From: Zygnema cylindricum
Taxonomy: Eukaryota; Streptophyta; Zygnematophyceae; Zygnematales; Zygnemataceae
Length of the DNA stretch: 64,000 nt
Assembly: GCA_037447655.1 (NCBI GenBank)
Contig: JBBHKE010002896.1
Coordinates: 1 to 64,000 of the forward strand
Direction: 5' to 3'
The position numbers and the translations under genes were made by a program. Shown in pieces: positions 55,501 through 64,000 of this stretch. Under the pieces are notes generated by a model. That model worked only from the letters and a program-made list of their open reading frames with translations, was not told the DNA's origin and ran no database searches. Each line of letters starts with the position of its first letter. Positions within the stretch are counted from its first letter, which is position 1.

Positions 55501-58500
55501 GCATCTTCATCATCTTCATCCTCTCCATAAGTTGCTTCTAACAGAGAAATAGCATTCAATTCCTTCGCTTTTTGAAAGCACTTCTCTCCTTCTGCTATCG
55601 GAGGGGGACCAAGGACGTTCTCAGGATGTGAGATAAGAAATCGGAAATAAGGATAAAGAGGATGCTCTGGCATTAGGAAAGCAAAATTAGGATTATTCGC
55701 CTGTTTCACACGAAGAACAATCTCTGCCTGACCTCCATTTCCAATAACGAACTTTGCAGTGTGAGCCATGATCTGATGAAGCTTCTGGGTTGGAGGCTGC
55801 ATGAACAAAAAAGGCATCCAAAGACAGAACTTAGTCACAGCAAACACTTTGAAGAAAGTAATACTACGATGGGAGTACCTAACTAATTTGAAAATGATGA
55901 AGAAAGCAGAATGAAAAGTTCCCATCTTTCATAAATAATTTATAGCCAATGTATAGCAATGAATACAGCGTTGTTGAGGGTCACTTGGCAGCCATTCTCA
56001 AGACTTTCCTACTCAATAAAAAAGCCTGAAGAGATTTACCAGCTCAAAGCACAATCAACTAAAGAGCCTAGGCTTGGTCACATATTGACAAAAGTGGGGC
56101 CTTTCATATAAGACTACTTCGTGATCACTGTTCCTGGATGAAGGAATCATGGCAAAAATATTGATACTGGCTGAATTCATCGTTTTCTGGCCAAAACCTC
56201 CCCTGGTCTTTACAGCTTACATCTCTAACATACAGTAGTCCATTATCAACGTAATCCTAACAGAGATTGGTTACCAGAGGATACACCAGCAGTATAGACG
56301 CGGGGCAAATATAGACAGACGGATACATCTCGAAGGCCACCTTAACAACCTTCAGTAGAAAAGGCATGCATAACAAGAGATGCATTTTAACTCAGGTAGC
56401 GAAACCCACAAAGCACAGCTCCTCCGGAACATCAAAAGGAGGCCGGAAATATTTTTCTCCTTCCAGATGTTGTGACTCTTTATGGCCTCCAGCATCATGC
56501 GTTAACTGAGTAGATTGATCGACAGTTGTCGCACCAGACTCATGACCATATGTGAATGGCACATTGGCATAGTGGCTATCAGATTGATGGCCTCCAGAAT
56601 GTTGCACTGTATCACAAAAATGGGAGACACAACACAGAGACATCTTATATCAAATAATGGACTTTGCAATTGAGAAAGTAGGGGAATAGGACCACCTCAG
56701 TGTTCAAGCCATGTTGGAAATGCAAGATTAGTCAGGGAGAGTGCATTGCTGTCACAAAACATATCCGTTGACATGTTTTCAACATGATGTTAGAAGTAAA
56801 ATCAATGCAGAAACCTCTCTGATATCGAGTAGAAGCCTCTGGAAAATCAAGAGCAAATTCTGAAAATATAATTCTGAACAATTTGTAAGAACAGTACGAG
56901 GCTCCACAGTTGACAGGGAACAAATGTTGACAAAGAGACACCAATCTCAAGTTAACTATATAAAATGTTAAGGTTTCAGGCTTAGACTCATCACAACATT
57001 GTATTTGTGAAAATGTTTAGGGTCGGATAATTTGCTTGCCTTGCACCGAAGTAGACCATCATTTCTTCTTTGCCTGCACGCCAAAACCTCCGCACATCCC
57101 AAAGTGAAGGAAACTCATGGAAACAAAACACATCATTAAACAAACCCTGAAACTGGGCATATAAGGCCGCCACAAGCAACCAATGATATCGAACGGATGA
57201 TGTAAAGCAAACAAATCCACTGAGTTTCACCACGAACAGAACCACTAGGTCAGAAAAAAACCGGCAAATGAGCTTTCTGCAAACCATGCATTCAAAAGAA
57301 GAACAGCATCTTACACCTACAGCATATACACCCAATTAAGGAGAAATCTCCGCAAAGGGATATTATTAAGTAGAGTTTCTCGAAACCTCCTATACAACAG
57401 CACTAAAGGGGGAAAAAAAAAGACACTGCGTATTCAACCATATCTCTCAAAAAATTGAAGGACAAAAAGTGACATGACACAGAGTATGAAACCAAATTCT
57501 GCCATATAATGTTCAGTTTAAACCTAATTGAAATGTTTTCTCCAATGACTTGACGTTCACTCATATTGTGTAAATAAGTGTTGGTACGTAATAAACGAAA
57601 AGCTGAGAAAAGAAAAGACGAAAACATAGTTTTACTAGACTCTTCTACACCACATTTGAAAAAGATACAAGAACAATTTGTCCTAAAGGGATACCTTCAG
57701 CATGTAAAAACCTCCAATTTGTTTTATAATTTTTCAAAAACTGATCATTAAAACTGTGTTTACAAACACGTTAATGAACTCAACCATACACATTCTGTTA
57801 AATCATGCTTTAAATTAATTAGTGGCATGTGGTAGTAGAGAGAAACATTTAGCGGCAAACAGAATCTAGTAAATGGCAGCATAGTTTCTGTACACCGTAA
57901 CAACATTTCTGAGAAAGCATTCATTTTCATTACACCCAACGTTTCTGTGATTCAGTGTATTTACAACCTACATTCAAACATAAATTTAAATAACAGAGGT
58001 TAAACCACCTTAAACTAGGTTCATGAGTGGAACTCTCTATAATCAACCAAAAAATGGAGACAAAAACGATACATAATTGGATGAAAAAATAAAAAATAGT
58101 CATGATAAGTAAATCCATTCAAAAATAAACAAATTCTGATACAAATTCCAGTGTAAACATGTGGTATAGATTATTCCAGGTTCAGTATATACCATGATAT
58201 TCAATATCATGACCATCTGTGACCTCAGTCAAATCCCTGTATCTCTCCTCATTCAGCTCTTCTTCGCTTACGCCGGTCGCGTCCTGTTTCCCTCTCCGTC
58301 TCCTCACAACACTCAAATCGTCCAGAAAATGACGAACGTCATAACGATCAATTTTCAAATTCTCGTCCCCATTCCATGACACCAAAGCAGCATCAGAACG
58401 CAAAAAATCCGCCATATCTCCATCCTCCATTATACGACAAGCATAGCCTTGGACATAAAGAGCCTCTTCTTCCACTGAAAAAGTGTTATTATGCCTTGCT

Positions 58501-58580
58501 GGAAGCCTTTTTTTCCCCTTCCTTTCCGTATTCACTTCGGGGTTTAAGAAAATGGTCTCGTGGACACTTCTTTGAGCCAT
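52598..58580 (-). CDS. SWAP/SURP-domain splicing regulator (five exons inferred)
   Basis: Inferred exons on the minus strand: 58580-58193, 56838-56815, 56606-56410, 55796-54933 and 54826-52598; all junctions are GT-AG and phases agree, giving 1233 aa. Exon 1 has the DRY/EERY N-terminal domain of the suppressor-of-white-apricot family (IDRYDVRHFLDDL about 77-89, EELNEERYRDL about 107-117). Exon 3 ends in the conserved FDVPEELC. Exon 4 holds SURP1 (KLHQIMAHTAKFVIGNGGQ, about 208-250) and SURP2 (RIIAKMVEFIARNGKEFE, about 436-488). Exon 5 encodes a long, charged, low-complexity tail (Gly/Glu-rich, then Lys/Arg/Glu-rich) without strong RS repeats. Such proteins act in the nucleus on alternative splicing. 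Exon 2 is a 24-nt microexon whose phase fits both neighbours. The last about 30 residues are hydrophobic and unlike SWAP tails, so the true 3' end may use a further exon. Confidence 0.85.
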
Positions 58581-59079
58581 TTTGGAACCCTAACGCTACA
58601 AACACACAACTGTTGCACGGAAACAGTTTGCCAAAGCTTATTCCACGAACCTTCCAAAAATATCCACCTTTTACATTCGAAATCAAAGGCAAGAAGAGAT
58701 TCAGAGAATAGGGAAAAGCTTTGCTGCAACTGTGTCAGATGGGTATCTGACCAGCCCTGCTACTGAAGGTGGGACTTCTTTGAGTGGGAGCTGTTTTGAG
58801 TATTTTCGCATTTTCTATTTTGGTAATTTCACCTTCTTGTACCCTATGTACCCAATCGTACACATTCCCTGTGTGCCACGTATGTAGGAGTACAAGAGAC
58901 GTAAATGTCGAAACCGACAATTGAAATTGTCGGTGATCATACGAGAATTTTCTATTCTGGTGCACAAAAGACAAAACATCCAAATTCGCAATTGTCGCAA
59001 AAATGTGTAGACGTGGAGTCAAAGAGCCGCAAGATACAGAAGCATCAAATAAAAATATAAAATGAAGTCTACTCTATAA
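58581..59079. other. upstream region of the SWAP gene
   Basis: Intergenic, presumably the SWAP promoter and 5' UTR. No TATA box is evident near the start; no other gene recognised. Confidence 0.4.
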
Positions 59080-59818
59080 GGGTGGCGTTCCATCAGGAAA
59101 TTCTGTAATCGTACGAACAACATTACAGAATACTACATTTTGAACGCCGTTCTCTCGCGCAGAGTCTGTAATCCACGTGCTCAAAAATGAGTGGTACCAC
59201 GTAAGATAAGATCGTATATTGAAAATCGTCAAATATTTTTTACACCGACCAACTTCAACTCGAAATCTTCATTTGCATACCATGTACGTGCGGACCAGGG
59301 CATCGTACCACACACATTTTGTACTCTTCGCAAACGCTTGTCAGATGCCAGCTCATTATTTTTAGGGTATTTGCTTTTTCGCGTGACGAATGAGTGCTTC
59401 CACAAATAGTGTGATGAATGGCCGGTAACAAAAATAGCGCGTCGAAAGCTCGTTACGAGATCACTTTCGTGGTTTCCGTTGAATTTTTTAATGTATATAT
59501 CATGTGCAAAATTTTTCGATTTCCGTTGGTTGCCGTCTTGACACGTACATTCATTATCCAACGTGTCGCGGCTCAATTATTTCTGTAAATGGTGATGTTT
59601 CTCCTCGAGGTACATCACCATTTACAGAAACTTTCGAAGCGAATGCTTCGCGAAAAAACATCCAACGGTCAGTGTTACCTCCCAGACCTTCGGAGAATAT
59701 TGGCAAGATTCTATGTAATGTTGTTTGCGTATAAAAACAAAATATGAGGTACGGCGTAGTACGGAGAGGTCCAGATTTCTGTAAACAACCTCACTTTTCG
59801 TTTGATGGAACGCCACCC
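59080..59818. mobile_element. non-autonomous element with TAA duplication and internal palindrome
   Basis: 739 bp with inverted termini GGGTGGCGTTCCATCA / TGATGGAACGCCACCC (perfect 16 bp), flanked by TAA (59077-59079, 59819-59821). PIF/Harbinger-like by terminus and target duplication. A perfect 19-bp palindrome lies at 59580-59630. No coding capacity. Confidence 0.82.
59580..59630. repeat. perfect 19-bp stem hairpin
   Basis: Arms 59580-59598 (TTTCTGTAAATGGTGATGT) and 59612-59630, with a 13-nt loop containing CTCGAG. Lies inside the TAA-flanked element, beside the motif CGAATGCTTCGCG. Confidence 0.85.
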
Positions 59819-59864
59819 TAACTCTAAATTATTCTTTACATTATTCAAGGTACTCTTTGAATCA

Positions 59865-60627
59865 GGGTGCGTCTCTGTGTGCTTAATTAAGGGTTTTTTT
59901 CTGTCGTTTTCATGTTAAACTTAGAGCCGTACCGCGTAAGTTTCAACCGTACAATAAAATAGAAAAAAAAAGAAGTACATTTTGCGTCATTGTCGAATTT
60001 AAAATGTACTACATCTTGTCGTTTTGTGTTCTTCAACCCACTTCGACGACAAAAAATGTCATTTTCAACCTTATCTTTAAAATACAGGGCCGATGTGTTA
60101 TAAAATTAGGGATTTTCTATAAACAAATAGGAACACGTATGTTCAAAAAATTCAAACGATTTTAAGCGACGTGGAAGTGCACACGATTCGCTATGTTTTG
60201 TCCGTTTTTGTTTAACACGACAAAGAGAAGTACACAGTTTGTTTTGTTTTGTTTTGTCCGTTTCCATCCGGTACGGGATTTTTTTTTTCCAGGGGTCTCA
60301 AGGTTCCGATGCCATTTCACGTCGAGTCGACAATAGACGCAAAGTCAAAACGCATCTTCTTCAACCGTGAAACGGCACAGGCTGGAGGGCGGTCTACAAT
60401 GTCACGAAAAGTCACGCGACGTCACATGCAGTTACGAAAAATAACGTGCGTCATCACAGATTGTAGACGTTGACAGCCGTCACGGGCATTGTCGACGTAT
60501 ACAATCGTCACGCCCTAAGTGACAATTTCGTTTGGTACACATAGGGACACCCGAAATCCGGGTCCGCCGGATCTGCGCTAAAAAACAAAAAAAAATCTCT
60601 AAGTTTGAAGTACATAGAGACGCACCC
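59865..60627. mobile_element. Harbinger-like element, same family as 1576-2350
   Basis: 763 bp with termini GGGTGCGTCTCTGTGT / ACATAGAGACGCACCC and the 3-bp flank TCA on both sides (59862-59864, 60628-60630). It shares the internal CCGAAATCCGGGTCCGCCGG and other segments with element 1 and with the fragments flanking the composite copia. Confidence 0.78.
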
Positions 60628-60928
60628 TCAGCGTTAACAACTCTAGTATAGTTAACAACTCTAGCGTTAATCAACTGTAGTATAGTGCCATTTTAAATAG
60701 TGTGGCAAACGTACAAAACTGTACCGTAAAAACGAGAAAAGTACAAAAATTGATTAATACATGCCGTTATGATGTACCTGCGTTTTCACAAACCGCGTAG
60801 TGCTAACGTCATAATGACGTGAAACTGTACGTTTTGACAGAATGCGTTTTTACAAACCGCGTAGTGAAAACGTCATAATACTTTGTACTCTTTGGTATCG
60901 TGGAAGTACGTGACATCATGATTAGCGT

Positions 60929-61080
60929 CGCAAATCTGACACGGTACTGTAGTAACGCTATTCATTTCGCAAATCACAGGGAACGCGACAAAGCGTCGCA
61001 AATCTGACACGGTAGTACACTATTCATTTGGCAAATCTTAGGGAACGCGACAAAGCGTCGCAAATCTGACACGGTAGTAA
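60929..61080 (+). repeat. 62-68-bp tandem repeat, second locus
   Basis: Units start at 60929, 60996 and 61059 with CGCAAATCTGACACGG; the last is partial. The flanking GTACTCTTTGGTATCGTGGAAGTACG links it to the 50.2-51.4 kb locus. Confidence 0.75.
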
Positions 61081-61084
61081 GTTA

Positions 61085-61339
61085 GGGTGACGTTCCATTA
61101 GACAAAAAGTGGGGTTCGTTACTGGACTCCGTACGTTTTCGTACAGCGCCGTACAGAGCCGTACCAGATTTTTTTTTTTGTCAGACGAAACATGGTTACT
61201 GGAAAGCTGTCAGGAATCTCCAATAATGTAGGCGTAATTCGTGTCCGTTGGATGTTTCACTTTTTCAGATCCGCGAAGCAATCGAGCACATCAACCAGTG
61301 GGCCCCAACTCTCCTCGCTGAGGAGAGTTGGGGCCCACT
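61085..61339. mobile_element. partial element of the 59080-59818 family with a different palindrome
   Basis: Left terminus GGGTGACGTTCCATTAG preceded by TTA (61082-61084). Shares GTCCGTTGGATGTTT and CGCGAAGCA with 59080-59818 (opposite orientation). A perfect 20-bp-stem palindrome lies at 61297-61339 (arms AGTGGGCCCCAACTCTCCTC and its complement, 3-nt loop GCT). I could not find the right terminus; the element is truncated or extends further than marked. Confidence 0.55.
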
Positions 61340-61845
61340 AGATGATTTCCATTGGTACACGTCCAAAAGCAAAAACATATCTGCCTTGAAAACGCGATCA
61401 CAAGCGTGCACGTCGTACAGGCCATATGCCGCCTGCCACGCTGCTGGATGGATTTGGTCAACCGGCCGGCCACTAACGGACAACCGACCGGCAACACTTC
61501 GACCCACCAAAAGTACAGGACTGTAATCTCCTCATGCTATTCAATGACCATAGTTTGCCGCGCCTTTTTTATGTATTCAAAATGTCATTCCCAAAATCAA
61601 AATTCGTTTTTCTGTGAAAAAATTTCAAATCCAAATTCAGAATTCAATTTACGTGGCAAGCATTTGGACGAATTCAAAATTTAAAATCAAAAGATAAGGT
61701 TACGTTTCCACAGTGTAGGCTCTCTACCTATATAGGGCAACCAAAATGAACCAAATTACAGAACTAACCTGGTGGTGTATTTCCACTGTATATTTCAGAA
61801 TACTTGTTTGCCTCTTTTTTTTAATACTGGGATGGCTTTCCCAGG

Positions 61846-62055
61846 TGGGAGCTATAAGCCTTTTGCCTATTACTCAGGCATTCTACCGCACACCATACCT
61901 ACTCTTCCTGTAAATAGTCCTCTGTGTGTTCGGACAGTACACGAACGACAACATACCATCTTCGAAGCGAATGAAAATGGCCGCAGCGGGGACCCTACAA
62001 ACATTGAAGGAAGAGGCATCAGCGACAAAGACACCAATGCAACAGGTGCTACATT
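61846..62055 (+). other. possible orphan exon
   Basis: After a pyrimidine tract and CCCAG, a coding-like stretch (YKPFAYYSGILPHTIPTLP ... FEANENGRSGDPTNIEGRG) runs open to a possible donor CAAG-GTTTAT near 62056. Base composition is more coding-like than the surroundings, but I recognise no family and no partner exons. It may be a remnant of a duplicated or captured gene. Confidence 0.25.
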
Positions 62056-62371
62056 CAAGGTTTATATTTTGTTTAATTATGTTTGTGGTTGTGTTTATGC
62101 TTTTAGGGTTTTACTTTATTTGTTTCAATATTAGTATTTGGTTTAATTTTGTTTTTGGATATATATATATATTTTTTTTTGTTTTGCTTCCTAAGTTTCT
62201 ATTTTTGTTTTCTGTTTTTAATGTTTTCCTCTCCTTCTCCTTCTTCTTCTCTTTTTCCTTCTCCTTCTCCTTCACTTCATGTTTCACCTTCTTTTTCTTC
62301 TTCTATTTCATTCTTCTTTTTGATTTTTTTTTTTTGCTTCATATGTTTCTATTTTTCTTCTCGGTAATTTT

Positions 62372-64000
62372 TCATTTCCTCGCTTTTTGAAAGCACTTCT
62401 CTCCTTCTGCTATCGGAGGGGGACCAAGGACGTTCTCAGGATGTGAGATAAGAAATCGGAAATAAGGATAAAGAGGATGCTCTGGCATTAGGAAAGCAAA
62501 ATTAGGATTATTCGCCTGTTTCACACGAAGAACAATCTCTGCCTGACCTCCATTTCCAATAACGAACTTTGCAGTGTGAGCCATGATCTGATGAAGCTTC
62601 TGGGTTGGAGGCTGCATGAACAAAAAAGGCATCCAAAGACAGAACTTAGTCACAGCAAACACTTTGAAGAAAGTAATACTACGATGGGAGTACCTAACTA
62701 ATTTGAAAATGATGAAGAAAGCAGAATGAAAAGTTCCCATCTTTCATAAATAATTTATAGCCAATGTATAGCAATGAATACAGCGTTGTTGAGGGTCACT
62801 TGGCAGCCATTCTCAAGACTTTCCTACTCAATAAAAAAGCCTGAAGAGATTTACCAGCTCAAAGCACAATCAACTAAAGAGCCTAGGCTTGGTCACATAT
62901 TGACAAAAGTGGGGCCTTTCATATAAGACTACTTCGTGATCACTGTTCCTGGATGAAGGAATCATGGCAAAAATATTGATACTGGCTGAATTCATCGTTT
63001 TCTGGCCAAAACCTCCCCTGGTCTTTACAGCTTACATCTCTAACATACAGTAGTCCATTATCAACGTAATCCTAACAGAGATTGGTTACCAGAGGATACA
63101 CCAGCAGTATAGACGCGGGGCAAATATAGACAGACGGATACATCTCGAAGGCCACCTTAACAACCTTCAGTAGAAAAGGCATGCATAACAAGAGATGCAT
63201 TTTAACTCAGGTAGCGAAACCCACAAAGCACAGCTCCTCCGGAACATCAAAAGGAGGCCGGAAATATTTTTCTCCTTCCAGATGTTGTGACTCTTTATGG
63301 CCTCCAGCATCATGCGTTAACTGAGTAGATTGATCGACAGTTGTCGCACCAGACTCATGACCATATGTGAATGGCACATTGGCATAGTGGCTATCAGATT
63401 GATGGCCTCCAGAATGTTGCACTGTATCACAAAAATGGGAGACACAACACAGAGACATCTTATATCAAATAATGGACTTTGCAATTGAGAAAGTAGGGGA
63501 ATAGGACCACCTCAGTGTTCAAGCCATGTTGGAAATGCAAGATTAGTCAGGGAGAGTGCATTGCTGTCACAAAACATATCCGTTGACATGTTTTCAACAT
63601 GATGTTAGAAGTAAAATCAATGCAGAAACCTCTCTGATATCGAGTAGAAGCCTCTGGAAAATCAAGAGCAAATTCTGAAAATATAATTCTGAACAATTTG
63701 TAAGAACAGTACGAGGCTCCACAGTTGACAGGGAACAAATGTTGACAAAGAGACACCAATCTCAAGTTAACTATATAAAATGTTAAGGTTTCAGGCTTAG
63801 ACTCATCACAACATTGTATTTGTGAAAATGTTTAGGGTCGGATAATTTGCTTGCCTTGCACCGAAGTAGACCATCATTTCTTCTTTGCCTGCACGCCAAA
63901 ACCTCCGCACATCCCAAAGTGAAGGAAACTCATGGAAACAAAACACATCATTAAACAAACCCTGAAACTGGGCATATAAGGCCGCCACAAGCAACCAATG
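62372..64000 (-). pseudogene. partial duplicate of the SWAP gene (5' part), running off the window
   Basis: 62381-64000 repeats 55566-57185 at a constant offset of 6815 bp with no difference that I can see, introns included. It carries microexon 2 (63630-63653), exon 3 (63225-63421) and the start of exon 4 with SURP1 (from 62611), but the copy ends at the breakpoint 62381, where the frame reads KARK and stops at 62372-62374. Exon 1 would lie about 1 kb beyond the window if the copy is long enough. A product would have the DRY/EERY region and one SURP domain but no SURP2 or tail. Confidence 0.85.

Overview
This is plant nuclear DNA dominated by transposable elements. The evidence for a plant is: Ty1/copia elements whose primer-binding site fits the anticodon arm of plant initiator tRNA-Met, a pair of STIG1-like cysteine-rich secreted protein genes, and a SWAP/SURP splicing-regulator gene with short GT-AG introns. 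I cannot name the species; a non-flowering land plant or other streptophyte is possible, but the window does not settle it.

Layout. 1-28.4 kb is a nested pile of copia elements and LTRs sharing one LTR design (about 1.0-1.2 kb, TGTWG...CA, ending directly at a GGTTATGGGCCCACC primer site). A degenerate element ends at 1551. A composite copia (2483-10902, target duplication CGCAT) sits in an older DNA transposon and contains an inverted pol segment between two identical copies of its 3' end. A 506-bp TRIM (11436-11941) has a tRNA-like sequence in each LTR. A scrambled LTR zone (11942-16939) includes a deleted element (AACGC duplication) that itself contains a solo LTR (CCATG duplication). A different, decayed copia lineage (from 16940) is split by a complete, almost unmutated copia (18647-25097, TCTTC duplication, uninterrupted 1444-codon gag-pol) and broken again by an LTR at 26945.

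28.4-31.0 kb is AT-rich with short tandem duplications. About 31.0-43.35 kb is a large inverted duplication around a 3-kb spacer. Each arm carries one STIG1-like gene (signal peptide, His/Pro repeats, STIG1 cysteine domain). The arms have diverged: a MITE inserted only on the left, a 14-bp purine minisatellite expanded the right intron to 2.3 kb, and a 2-nt shift altered the left C-terminus.

43.35-52.6 kb holds LTR remains, a solo LTR, a hAT-like element, a 973-bp insertion with a paralogous empty site, a 62-68-bp tandem repeat and a decayed hAT transposase. 52.6-58.6 kb is the minus-strand SWAP gene (five inferred exons: DRY/EERY motifs, two SURP domains, long charged tail). 58.6-62.4 kb holds two small DNA elements with 3-bp target duplications, one partial element and the same tandem repeat. 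From 62,381 to the window end the 5' portion of the SWAP gene is repeated, apparently without change, giving a copy truncated after its first SURP domain.

The likely host genes are the SWAP gene and the two STIG1-like genes; nearly everything else is mobile DNA. The most unusual signals are in the LTRs: a gag reading frame that crosses the primer-binding site with an ATG opposite the tRNA anticodon, covarying leader hairpins with AGGG-type loops, an antisense tRNA B box at a fixed position in every LTR, and the TRIM with tRNA-like promoter boxes.
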